Below, piece after piece: positions 55,797-64,000 of a DNA stretch of 64,000 nt. Numbering within the stretch: position 1 is the first letter of the stretch; each line of letters opens with the position of its first letter. This DNA comes from Saccharospirillum alexandrii (GTDB taxonomy: Bacteria > Pseudomonadota > Gammaproteobacteria > Pseudomonadales > Natronospirillaceae). The translations under genes were made by a program, and so were the position numbers. The stretch is taken from positions 798,749 to 862,748 of the forward strand of contig NZ_RCIP01000001.1 in assembly GCF_004000275.1 (NCBI RefSeq), read 5' to 3'. Under the pieces are notes generated by a model that had not been told where the DNA came from, did no database searches, and was given only the letters and a program-made list of their open reading frames with translations.

Positions 55797-56462
55797 TTAT
55801 CTTCCTGCATCGGCCAGGGTTACCTGGCGCATAAATTCAGTCATCTTGTCGGGCGATTTAAGGCCTTTACCGGCCTCGATTCCGCCACTGACGTCTACGC
55901 CCTGCGGTCTGATGGCACAGACCGCTTCATTCACATTGGCCGGCGTGAGCCCCCCGGCCAAGACTATACGGCGTCGCCATCGTTCTGGGATGAGTGACCA
56001 TTGAAAGGTTTCACCGGTTCCACCCGGAACGCCGGCTTTGTAGGCATCCAAAATCCAGCCGTCTGCGTCCTGGTATTGGTCCAGAGCCTGTGCGAGCGAA
56101 TCGGAATCCCGAACGCGCAGCGCCTTGATCCAGGGGCGGTCGAAGCTGGCACAGAAATCCGGGGATTCGTCGCCGTGAAATTGCAGTACATCGAGCGACA
56201 CCAGGCTTAGGGTTTCCCGGACCTCCGCTTCGGTGGGGTTTACAAATAACCCAACCCGGCTGCAAAAAACGCCTGCGGCTTTGGCCAAAGGCGCGGCTTG
56301 GCCGGGCGTAACGGCTCGCGGACTTGGTGGATAAAACACCAGCCCGATGGCATCGACGCCCAGTCGATCAGCAAACTCAACATCGCTCTGACGCGTCATG
56401 CCGCAATATTTGATTCGGGTCCGCGGGTGCGGCCCTGGGTGAGGCGTGTTTTCCGGGCTCAT
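55797..56462 (-). CDS. trpF: phosphoribosylanthranilate isomerase
   Basis: A 221-residue TIM barrel of tryptophan synthesis. The general base is the Cys in KYCGMT and the general acid the Asp in [10 protein letters not shown] chose the ATG at 56462 with AGGA before it; an in-frame TTG at 56498 gives 12 more residues without support. Confidence 0.93.
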   Translation of the reverse strand: MSPENTPHPGPHPRTRIKYCGMTRQSDVEFADRLGVDAIGLVFYPPSPRAVTPGQAAPLAKAAGVFCSRVGLFVNPTEAEVRETLSLVSLDVLQFHGDESPDFCASFDRPWIKALRVRDSDSLAQALDQYQDADGWILDAYKAGVPGGTGETFQWSLIPERWRRRIVLAGGLTPANVNEAVCAIRPQGVDVSGGIEAGKGLKSPDKMTEFMRQVTLADAGR

Positions 56463-56561
56463 GGTCCGTTCCTGACAGTATCCATGCCAGTCTACCAAAG
56501 CCGGGGGCCAGTCCCAATGCCCTTGGTGACAAAGAGTGGCGGTATTATGAGCCTTTCGGAA

Positions 56562-57407
56562 TTAAACCTCTGTCAGGCCGGCAAACCCATCCAGAATGGC
56601 TGGCCCGGCTTCGCGTTCGGGCAAATCGCCACGCTCGTACCGGGCTCTAACAAAATACAGGCCAGCCGCTGGTGCGGTGATGCCGCCCCGGTTCCGATCC
56701 CGGCCTTCCAGCACTTCGAGAGCCCATGCGACCGGTTTGTCGCCACGACCAATGGCCATCAGTACACCCATGATGTTGCGCACCATGTGGTACAGGAAAC
56801 CGTTGGCGCGCGCCTGCAACACGATCAGTCGACCCTGGCGCACCAGCCTGAGCTCGCGAACGTCTTTCACGGGTGAGTGCGCCTGACAATTGGCCGCACG
56901 GAAGGACGAGAAGTCGTGCTCGCCCAGCAGCAGATTGGCAGCGGCCTGCATGCGCTCGAGGTTCAGTTCGCGGCGCTCCCACGTCATCCCATCGCGCAGA
57001 ATACCGCTGGGCATGGGGGCGTTATAAACGATGTAGCGGTAGGCGCGTTCGCGCGCTGAGAAGCGAGCGTGAAAATCGATATCCACGGCCTGAGTCCACT
57101 GCACACTGATGTCGTTGGGCAGCTCCGTATTCACGCCCGACGTCCAGCCATAGGCTTTGCGGTAGCTGGCCGTATCGAAATGCAGAATCTGATTGCTGGC
57201 GTGAACGCCGGCGTCGGTGCGACCGGCGACAATAAGATCAACCGGTTCATTGGCCACCTTGGAAATGGCTTTGGTGAGTTCAGCCTGAACGGTTCGCACT
57301 CCGGTTTTCTGGATCTGCCAGCCATAATACTCAGTGCCCCGGTACTCCACGCACATGGCTACCCGGTAACGGTGCCCGGATTTTAAAAAGGGAAATGCTT
57401 CTGTCAT
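56562..57407 (-). CDS. truA: tRNA pseudouridine synthase A
   Basis: TruA makes pseudouridine at positions 38-40 of many tRNAs. The catalytic Asp is in GRTDAGVHA and the YRYIVYN block and HMVRNIMG block are present. At 281 residues it is a little longer than the Escherichia coli enzyme; an ATG at residue 18 is a possible alternative start. It lies between fimV and trpF. Confidence 0.95.
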   Translation of the reverse strand: MTEAFPFLKSGHRYRVAMCVEYRGTEYYGWQIQKTGVRTVQAELTKAISKVANEPVDLIVAGRTDAGVHASNQILHFDTASYRKAYGWTSGVNTELPNDISVQWTQAVDIDFHARFSARERAYRYIVYNAPMPSGILRDGMTWERRELNLERMQAAANLLLGEHDFSSFRAANCQAHSPVKDVRELRLVRQGRLIVLQARANGFLYHMVRNIMGVLMAIGRGDKPVAWALEVLEGRDRNRGGITAPAAGLYFVRARYERGDLPEREAGPAILDGFAGLTEV

Positions 57408-57413
57408 GAGTCC

Positions 57414-57440
57414 AAAAAAAACGCCGCTCAGGGAGCGGCG
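57414..57440 (-). terminator. terminator after fimV
   Basis: CGCCGCTC / GAGCGGCG with a 3-base loop, followed on the minus strand by eight U. It lies 49 bases after the fimV stop and directly before truA, so truA and the trp genes must have their own promoter or rely on read-through. Confidence 0.9.
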
Positions 57441-57488
57441 CAGTTTACAGCATTCGGGTCGGTTTAAAAGACCCGACCAGACTAAGGA

Positions 57489-60236
57489 TTAGAGCTGATC
57501 CATCAATTCCTTGGCCATGCGTTTTTGCTCATCGGTGCCTTCATGAGCGACTTCTTCCAGGATGTCACGTGCGCCATCCTTGTCGTCCATTTCAATGTAA
57601 GCCCGGGCCAAGTCTAGCTTGGTGCTGGCTTCGTCGTTGCCTGACAGGAAATCGAACTCATCATCATCAAGCTCAGCTTCACCCGGCAAGGCGTCTGCAA
57701 GGTCCTGAAGCGGATCGGTATCTTCCGCCAGATCTACGGACAGGTCGTCGGACTCGTCATTATCCAGACTCAGGCTATCGTCGGTAGGCAGCTCGTCTGG
57801 CTCAACCGACTCGAGCGCATCATCGGCGTCGTCCAGTGATGCAAGCTCAGCGTCGAAATCCAGGTCATCTTCACTGTCCAGCTTCGGCAGTTCCGGTTCC
57901 GGTTCGAGCGATGTTTCATCCAGACTGAAGTCGAGATCAGAGGACAACTCGCCACCCTCAGACTCGTCGAAATCAAAATCGAGCTCGGAAGATGCTGGTT
58001 TTGGCTGCTCCGCTGCCGGCTCTTCGTCGTCCAGACCCAGCTCTTGCAAGTCGAAATCCAGGCCTTCATCGTCGTCGCCTTCCGGCAACTCAAGATCGTC
58101 GAGGTCGAGGCTGAAATCCAGATCACTGCTCGCTTCACTGCCTGGTGAATCGAGTGTCAGTTTCGAATCGGAAGGCTGCTCTGGCGCCGGGCGGTCGTCA
58201 ACAGATGCAGAGTACTCAAAGTCGCTGGATTCTGCCTTGTCATCCAGGGAGGACATATCTTCACTGTCCGCGCTGAAATTACCAAAGTCCAGATCGTCAT
58301 CGTCCAACTCTGAGTCCATTGATTCGCTGGCACCGAGCAGTGGCATCCGATTACGAAACTCATCTGCCTGAGCTTTTTGCTCAGCCGACAAGCTCAGCTT
58401 GCTCTCCAGTTCGGAAAACGCCGAACTGTTTCCGGTTTCCGCATAAACTTCAAGCAGCTTCAGGCCAATATCAGCTCGGTTCGGCTGCTCGGCAAAGGCC
58501 GACTTCAGCTTCTCTTCAGCCTGATCGTATTTCTGATAGGCCATGTACATCTCAGCTTCCATGACCGCATCACTGGTGGCGTCAGTATCGTCAGTAGCGA
58601 GGTCTTCGAAATCGTCTTCGGCATCGAAACTGTCGATCATGTCATCGTCGAAGTTTTCGTCGAAACCCGGGTCTACATCGGCTGTGTCGGCATCGTCGAG
58701 GTCAACCAGGTTTTCTTCTTCGTTCTTGTTACGCCGGCTGCGCAGGTAGAAAGGCAACAGCAGAATAACCATCAGGCCCGCCGCTGCCGCCACCATATTG
58801 GCAACGCTGGAGGTTACCCAGTTAATCGCCGGCTGGAGGAACCCCATTACACCGGGTTCGGGAGCAGGTGGAACAACAGGTTGCGGTTCTGGTTCCGGCT
58901 GAGGCTCGGGTTCCGCTACAGCCTCTGGTTCTGTTTGAGCGGGTTCAGTAGCGTCACCTTGTTCAACTGGCGATGCTGTGCTGTCATCCGGGCTGTCGGT
59001 TGTTGCATCAACTGCCGCAGGCGGCATTGCCGACTCGTCCTGTTCATTCGCAGCCACCTCATCTGCCTGCTCTGCAAGCTCTGCCTGAAAAGCCGCTGCA
59101 TCACCACTTTGCAGATTGATCATCCGCTCCATGATAGCGAGCTGCTCTTCGAGCTCGGATACCCGGCTCTGCAGTTCATTACGCTCACGCTCAAACTGAT
59201 CGTTCAACTCACCGGCAATGGCCAGTTCATTCTCGAGCCGTTCAAGCTCACCCTGATCGACCGATTCACCACCGGCGCTCGTGCCGGCTTCGCCATCGGC
59301 CGACACTTCCAGGTAACCGTCCGGGTCGCGCTCGCCGTCCTGTTCAGGCAACGCTGAACTGGTCGATTCTGTCGCAGACAGCTGAACTTCGGTTGCTTCC
59401 GCAGAAGCTGTGGTCGGCCTGGATGAAGCCGCCCGACCCTGATTCTGGCTTTCAACTTCCCGGATAGCTTCCTGAACGCTGCGACTGCCCATTTGCTCAG
59501 CCGTCGGGAACGTCAGCACGCTGCCGGCTTTCAGGCGATTGATGTTGTCGTTCAGGAAGGCATCGGGGTTAACATCCTGCAAGGCCAGCATGACCTGCTG
59601 CATGTTGTAACCGTCTCGTCCCGGCACCCGCATGGCAATTTCCCACAGAGTGTCGTTGCGCTGTACACGGTATTCGTCACCCGCTAGGTTGTCTTCACGC
59701 GGTTCGGTCTCTGCCGGCACCGGTGCAGTCTCCTGGCTGCTCTGAGAGACGGTTGTGGTCGTGCTGATTTCGCGGCTCGGGGCAGCTTCCTGCCGGGCTG
59801 CCGGATCGATCACCAGAGACTCGCCAACCACCCCGGTATCGAATACAGGCGGGTCGAGCAGCAAGGTGTACTCTTTCAGCAACCGCCCACCGGGCCAGTT
59901 CACTTCAACCAGAAAGTTCAGAAAGGGCTCGCGAACTGGCTGACGGGTCTCCAGTGCGATGATCAGATCACCCGCCTCGTTCTCCTCGAGGGAAAACTGA
60001 ATGTTGGACAGAAAGAAACTGCGCTCAATGCCAGCGCGCACGAAGGCATCGTTGCTGGCCAGGGTCGGGATGATTTCACCCGCAGTCAGGCCACGCAATT
60101 GCGTAAGTTCTATGTCCGCATCGAGCGGTTCATTCAAGTTCGAATTGAGCTCAATATCACCCAATCCAAGCGCATGCGCTACATTTGTAAACGCCAGCGC
60201 AGAAATAGCAAATACAAGCGCTTGTTTTTTGAACAT
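57489..60236 (-). CDS. fimV: FimV-family pilus assembly / polar hub protein
   Basis: A 915-residue protein with a signal peptide (MFKKQALVFAISALAF, cut after HALG-type end), an N-terminal FimV domain, a LysM peptidoglycan-binding domain (about 189-253, YRVQRNDTLWEIAMRVPGRDG), a coiled coil near 330-385, one membrane helix near 475-495 and a very acidic cytoplasmic tail closing with the conserved FimV C-terminal repeat (LDLARAYIEMDDKDGARDILEEV). In Pseudomonas it localises the type IV pilus machinery and c-di-GMP signalling at the pole. I chose the ATG at 60236, which has AAGGACG before it. Confidence 0.95.
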   Translation of the reverse strand: MFKKQALVFAISALAFTNVAHALGLGDIELNSNLNEPLDADIELTQLRGLTAGEIIPTLASNDAFVRAGIERSFFLSNIQFSLEENEAGDLIIALETRQPVREPFLNFLVEVNWPGGRLLKEYTLLLDPPVFDTGVVGESLVIDPAARQEAAPSREISTTTTVSQSSQETAPVPAETEPREDNLAGDEYRVQRNDTLWEIAMRVPGRDGYNMQQVMLALQDVNPDAFLNDNINRLKAGSVLTFPTAEQMGSRSVQEAIREVESQNQGRAASSRPTTASAEATEVQLSATESTSSALPEQDGERDPDGYLEVSADGEAGTSAGGESVDQGELERLENELAIAGELNDQFERERNELQSRVSELEEQLAIMERMINLQSGDAAAFQAELAEQADEVAANEQDESAMPPAAVDATTDSPDDSTASPVEQGDATEPAQTEPEAVAEPEPQPEPEPQPVVPPAPEPGVMGFLQPAINWVTSSVANMVAAAAGLMVILLLPFYLRSRRNKNEEENLVDLDDADTADVDPGFDENFDDDMIDSFDAEDDFEDLATDDTDATSDAVMEAEMYMAYQKYDQAEEKLKSAFAEQPNRADIGLKLLEVYAETGNSSAFSELESKLSLSAEQKAQADEFRNRMPLLGASESMDSELDDDDLDFGNFSADSEDMSSLDDKAESSDFEYSASVDDRPAPEQPSDSKLTLDSPGSEASSDLDFSLDLDDLELPEGDDDEGLDFDLQELGLDDEEPAAEQPKPASSELDFDFDESEGGELSSDLDFSLDETSLEPEPELPKLDSEDDLDFDAELASLDDADDALESVEPDELPTDDSLSLDNDESDDLSVDLAEDTDPLQDLADALPGEAELDDDEFDFLSGNDEASTKLDLARAYIEMDDKDGARDILEEVAHEGTDEQKRMAKELMDQL

Positions 60237-60606
60237 CGTCCTTTTCCCTTCCCTCAACCCTGATATCAATACCACATTTGGCACCAATATATTGAAAAGG
60301 AGTTCGCTATTGTATGGTCAGGGCGCCTTAATTCGAGAACTGGTTCTCAATTTTTATTGCACACCCAAATTAACGGCTTTGAAAACTAGAAAGGACTTTC
60401 AAAACTTACGCTAAGTATTATTGATAAAAGGATTTTTCGCAACACAAGGGGTTTTTTGTTATCGCTTTGATCACACTTTTTTAGCGACCAAACGCAAAAA
60501 AGCGACGCTGGCACGTCGCTTTGTCATAAATAAGCAATTGAAATTAAAAGAAAAACGCGGCGAACTGCTTATTTTGCCCGGCTCGCCGCGCTCATCCGTC
60601 CAGCGC
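60237..60606. other. intergenic region between asd and fimV
   Basis: This 370-base AT-rich stretch holds the fimV promoter region, an inverted repeat GAGAAC-TG-GTTCTC at 60335-60348, and the asd terminator. No gene is seen in it. A possible fimV -10 (TACAAT on the minus strand) lies at 60309-60314, without a clear -35. Confidence 0.4.
60496..60520 (-). terminator. terminator after asd
   Basis: AGCGACG / CGTCGCT around a 6-base loop, followed on the minus strand by six U. It lies about 90 bases after the asd stop. Confidence 0.85.
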
Positions 60607-61719
60607 CTAGATTTTGTGGTTCAAAATCGCCAGCATGCGGCGAATCGGCTCTGCAGCCCCCCACAACAGCTGGTCACCGACAGTAAAGGCACCCAGATAA
60701 TCATCGCCCATGGCCAGTTTGCGAAGGCGCCCTACGGGCACTGACATGGTGCCGGTGACTTTGGCCGGTGTCAGTTCCTGCATCGTCGCTTCGCGTTCGT
60801 TCGGGATCACCTTAACCCAGTCGTTGGCACTGGCCAGAATCGACTCAACGTCGTTCAGTGGTACGTCTTTGCGCAGTTTGATCGTCATTGCCTGGCTATG
60901 TGAGCGCATGGCACCCACGCGCACACAGAGGCCATCGATCGGTATCGGCGAATCGCTGCGGCCAAGAATCTTGTTGGCTTCCACCTGGGCTTTCCACTCT
61001 TCCTTGCTCTGACCAGACGGCAAAGCCGAGTCGATCCAGGGAATCAGGCTGCCTGCCAGGGGCACGCCAAAGTGATCGCGCGGGTATTCATCGCTGCGGA
61101 TGAATTCTGAAACCGTCTTGTCCAGCTCCAGAATGGCCGAGGCCGGGTCGGCCAGGAACGGCTCAGAAATGTTATGCACCGAGCCCATTTGCTGCAGCAA
61201 CTCGCGCATGTGCTGAGCACCGGAACCCGAGGCTGCCTGATAGGTCATGGGTGACACCCATTCGATCAGGTTTTCACGGAACAGGCCGCCCAGACCCATC
61301 AGCATCAGGCTGACAGTGCAGTTACCACCGACAAAGGTTTTGGTACCGGCATCAACGGCGCGGTCAATCACATCCCGGTTAACCGGGTCGAGCACGATGA
61401 CCGATTCATCCGCCATGCGCAGCGTTGAGGCGGCATCCAGCCAATAGCCCTGCCAACCTGTCTTGCGCAAGGGTTCATAGACTTCCGAGGTGTAATCGCC
61501 CCCCTGGCAGGTGATGATGACATCACAGGCCGCCAGCGCCTCAATATCCGTCGCTTTTTCCAGCACGGCCGGGCCCTGGCCAACGTCTGGCGCGGCCTGA
61601 CCGGCTTGGCTGGTGGTAAAAAATACCGGCTCGATGCCTGCAAAATCGTTTTCTTCGCGCATGCGTTGCATCAGGACCGAGCCCACCATGCCACGCCAAC
61701 CTACAAAACCGACTTTCAT
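60607..61719 (-). CDS. asd: aspartate-semialdehyde dehydrogenase
   Basis: A 370-residue NADPH enzyme that reduces aspartyl phosphate to the semialdehyde, the branch to lysine, threonine and methionine. The dinucleotide motif [10 protein letters not shown] opens it, the catalytic Cys is in GNCTVSLML and the catalytic His in RSHSQA. The ATG at 61719 has AGAGGA before it; a GTG 21 bases upstream is less likely. Confidence 0.96.
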   Translation of the reverse strand: MKVGFVGWRGMVGSVLMQRMREENDFAGIEPVFFTTSQAGQAAPDVGQGPAVLEKATDIEALAACDVIITCQGGDYTSEVYEPLRKTGWQGYWLDAASTLRMADESVIVLDPVNRDVIDRAVDAGTKTFVGGNCTVSLMLMGLGGLFRENLIEWVSPMTYQAASGSGAQHMRELLQQMGSVHNISEPFLADPASAILELDKTVSEFIRSDEYPRDHFGVPLAGSLIPWIDSALPSGQSKEEWKAQVEANKILGRSDSPIPIDGLCVRVGAMRSHSQAMTIKLRKDVPLNDVESILASANDWVKVIPNEREATMQELTPAKVTGTMSVPVGRLRKLAMGDDYLGAFTVGDQLLWGAAEPIRRMLAILNHKI

Positions 61720-61847
61720 TCTATTCCTCTCAGTGTTCACGCCCTGCTCACGGCAACGACGTCACCTGTATTTGCGCTGGCCGCCTGTCGGCAGCATCAG
61801 CGAGACCCGGCTCATCCGGGCCATTGGTCGTCCGAATCGGGCGACGA

Positions 61848-62939
61848 TTACTTTGTCAGTGCCGCGACAACGGCATCGCCCATGGCGTCTGTTGAGACCG
61901 CCGCTTCACCGGTAGCCGCAATATCAGCTGTGCGCAGCCCCTGGTCGAGCACATCACTTACCGCCCGCTCAATCGCATCGGCGGCCGCAGCCTGGCCGAG
62001 CGAGTATCGCAACATCATCGCCACTGACAGTATTGTTGCCAGCGGGTTGGCGATGCCCTTGCCGGCGATATCCGGAGCGCTGCCGTGAATCGGCTCGTAC
62101 ATGCCCTTGCCGTCAGCGTCGAGCGAAGCCGACGGTAGCATGCCAATGGAACCGGTCAGCATGGCGGCGCAATCGGACAAAATATCGCCAAACATGTTGC
62201 CGGTCACCATCACATCAAACTGCTTCGGCGCCCGTACCAGCTGCATGGCGGCGTTGTCGACGTACATATGCGACAACTCCACATCCGGATATTCGGCTGA
62301 CAGTTCCTTCATGATATTGCGCCACAATACCGTAACTTCAAGGACATTGGCCTTATCAACCGAGCACAGGCGCTTGCCACGCTTACGCGCTGCTTCAAAG
62401 GCAACCCGACCGATGCGACGGATTTCAGTCTCGTTGTAGCGATAGGTGTTGAAGCCTTCACGCTCGCCACGATCATTGACAAACTCGCCACGCGGCTGTC
62501 CGAAATAGATGCCACCGGTCAGTTCGCGCACGATCAGAATATCGAGCCCGGAGACGATTTCGGGCTTGAGCGAGCTAGCACTGGCCAGTTGCGGGTACAG
62601 GATAGCCGGGCGCAGATTACCAAACAGCGCCAGTTCGGAGCGCAACCCCAGCAAGCCTTTCTCTGGGCGGACCGCCATATCAAGGCTATCCCATTGCGGG
62701 CCACCCACAGCACCGAGCAGAATGGCATCGGCCGCCCGAGCCTTGGCCAGAGTGTCTTCCGGCAACGGCTTACCCGTTGCCTCAATGGCAGCACCACCGA
62801 CCAGGGCATGATCGAGCGTCAGCGTCAGCCCTTCCCGCTCGGCCACCGCGTTCAGAACCCGTTCGGCCTGAGTGACAATTTCAGGCCCAATACCATCGCC
62901 GGGTAAAATAAGAATGGAAGCGTTGTTGTTAGCTGTCAT
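61848..62939 (-). CDS. leuB: 3-isopropylmalate dehydrogenase
   Basis: A 363-residue NAD-dependent decarboxylating dehydrogenase of leucine synthesis. The opening [10 protein letters not shown], the substrate loop and the NAD-binding [16 protein letters not shown] motif are present. It is nine bases after leuD. Confidence 0.97.
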   Translation of the reverse strand: MTANNNASILILPGDGIGPEIVTQAERVLNAVAEREGLTLTLDHALVGGAAIEATGKPLPEDTLAKARAADAILLGAVGGPQWDSLDMAVRPEKGLLGLRSELALFGNLRPAILYPQLASASSLKPEIVSGLDILIVRELTGGIYFGQPRGEFVNDRGEREGFNTYRYNETEIRRIGRVAFEAARKRGKRLCSVDKANVLEVTVLWRNIMKELSAEYPDVELSHMYVDNAAMQLVRAPKQFDVMVTGNMFGDILSDCAAMLTGSIGMLPSASLDADGKGMYEPIHGSAPDIAGKGIANPLATILSVAMMLRYSLGQAAAADAIERAVSDVLDQGLRTADIAATGEAAVSTDAMGDAVVAALTK

Positions 62940-62948
62940 GTCGTTTCC

Positions 62949-63596
62949 TTAACGAATGTGTCCGAATACCCAGGGGGTTTCCTGCTCGCGGCGGGTTTCA
63001 TAGGCGCGAATAGCGTCGGCATCCTGCAGCGTCAGGCCGATGTCATCGAGACCGTTGATCAAGCAGTGTTTGCGAAACGCGTTCACCTCAAAGTCAAAGG
63101 CATCGCCCTCTGGCGTAACCACCTTCTGGTTTTCAAGGTCAATGGTCAGCTTGTAGCCTTCTGTACTGGCGACCGCGTCAAACAACCGGTCGACGATGTC
63201 ATCGGCAAGCACGATGGGCAGCAGACCGTTCTTGAAGCAGTTGTTGTAAAAGATATCGGCAAAACTCGGCGCGATGATCGCTCGAAACCCATAATCCTCA
63301 AGCGCCCATGGGGCATGCTCGCGGCTTGAACCGCAGCCAAAGTTTTTGCGGGCCAGCAACACCTGGGCACCGGCATAGCGCGGCTTGTTCAGCTCGAAAT
63401 CGGGGTTCAGCGGACGTTTGCTGTTGTCCATGCCCGGCTGACCTTCATCCAGATAACGCACTTCATCGAACAAATTGGGGCCAAAGCCGCTGCGCTTGAT
63501 CGACTTCAAAAATTGCTTGGGAATGATCATGTCGGTATCGACATTGCTCCGGTCCATGGGGGCTACCAGGCCAGTCACCGTTGTAAATGGTTTCAT
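62949..63596 (-). CDS. leuD: 3-isopropylmalate dehydratase small subunit
   Basis: A 215-residue swivel-domain subunit of isopropylmalate isomerase. It shows [14 protein letters not shown] and the [17 protein letters not shown] loop. The start overlaps the leuC stop by four bases, so the two subunits are coupled. Confidence 0.97.
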   Translation of the reverse strand: MKPFTTVTGLVAPMDRSNVDTDMIIPKQFLKSIKRSGFGPNLFDEVRYLDEGQPGMDNSKRPLNPDFELNKPRYAGAQVLLARKNFGCGSSREHAPWALEDYGFRAIIAPSFADIFYNNCFKNGLLPIVLADDIVDRLFDAVASTEGYKLTIDLENQKVVTPEGDAFDFEVNAFRKHCLINGLDDIGLTLQDADAIRAYETRREQETPWVFGHIR

Positions 63597-64000
63597 GCTG
63601 CGCCCTCCTGCCAGGTGCGGATATCAACAAAGTGCCCTTTAATGGCAGCCGCAGCAGCCATGGCCGGGCTGACCAGATGGGTACGACCACCAAAGCCCTG
63701 ACGGCCCTCAAAATTGCGGTTTGAAGTCGAGGCGCAATGCTCGCCCTGCCCCAGCTTGTCGGCGTTCATCGCCAGGCACATCGAACAGCCGGGTTCACGC
63801 CACTGAAAACCAGCCGCTCTGAAAATCGCATCCAACCCTTCCGCTTCTGCCTGTTGTTTCACCAGGCCGGAGCCAGGCACAACCATCGCCTGCTTGACAC
63901 TGCTGGCAACACTGTGACCTTTCACCACGGCCGCAGCGGCCCGCAGATCTTCGATGCGTGAATTGGTGCAGGAACCAATGAACACCCGGTCGAGCCGGAT
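63593..64000 (-). CDS. leuC: 3-isopropylmalate dehydratase large subunit, 5' partial
   Basis: The last 135 codons of LeuC are visible; the frame continues beyond the window. The [4Fe-4S] ligands are in FIGSCTNSR and in GCSMCLAMN, and the C-terminal [20 protein letters not shown] block is typical. It forms the isomerase with LeuD. Confidence 0.96.
   Translation of the reverse strand: MRLDRVFIGSCTNSRIEDLRAAAAVVKGHSVASSVKQAMVVPGSGLVKQQAEAEGLDAIFRAAGFQWREPGCSMCLAMNADKLGQGEHCASTSNRNFEGRQGFGGRTHLVSPAMAAAAAIKGHFVDIRTWQEGAA

Noticed and set aside
1-64000. CRISPR array, insertion sequence, prophage or known defence system
   Set aside because: No regularly spaced direct repeats, transposase, integrase or defence-gene motif was found.

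Overview
The window looks like a chromosomal segment of a marine gammaproteobacterium, probably in the Oceanospirillales/Marinobacter-like part of the class. The evidence is the block leuC-leuD-leuB-asd-fimV-truA-trpF-trpB-trpA-accD-folC-SPOR-cvpA-purF-metZ (an order typical of Pseudomonas relatives), a Pseudomonas-type gltX, a GAPDH with a long N-terminal extension, a TgpA-type transglutaminase, and GC-rich coding with good Shine-Dalgarno sites. No phage, insertion sequence, integrase or CRISPR array was seen. The genus assignment is inference.

Region by region. 0-4 kb: end of a DUF1624 membrane acyltransferase-like gene, a small unknown gene, an acyl-CoA ligase and an OmpA-like envelope protein. 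4-12 kb: a tRNA-Ala(GGC), pepN, DUF2797/yeaC, nadK, DUF1853-yeaD-DnaJ-like, nfuA. 12-19 kb: a B12-dependent methionine synthase encoded as two overlapping genes (homocysteine domain separate from the folate/B12/reactivation domains) behind a palindromic operator-like site, then a YihY/BrkB membrane protein and an EAL-HDOD signalling protein. 19-28.5 kb: a trans-sulfuration PLP enzyme flanked by hairpin repeats, then a minus-strand cluster that reads PotD-like binding protein, ABC ATPase, two permeases, an unfamiliar ATP-grasp enzyme and a 680-residue protein with a papain-like Cys/His/Asn arrangement. 28.5-34 kb: a patatin-peptidoglycan-binding-muramidase fusion, a secreted protein with a lysozyme-like GIGH motif, a membrane GDPD phosphodiesterase, hairpin repeats and a second identical tRNA-Ala. 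34-43.4 kb: gltX, DUF2339, GAPDH, DegV, a diguanylate cyclase response regulator. 43.4-47.3 kb: moxR-DUF58-tgpA. 47.5-64 kb: the conserved metabolic block.

The most interesting points are the transporter/ATP-grasp/papain-like cluster (architecturally reminiscent of glutathionylspermidine chemistry but built from different families), the lipase-muramidase fusion next to a second lysozyme-like protein, the fission of MetH with a strong internal ribosome-binding site, and five copies of long hairpin elements whose cores are conserved while the arms differ between copies yet still pair within each copy. Functions are assigned from protein motifs read by eye; no database search was run.
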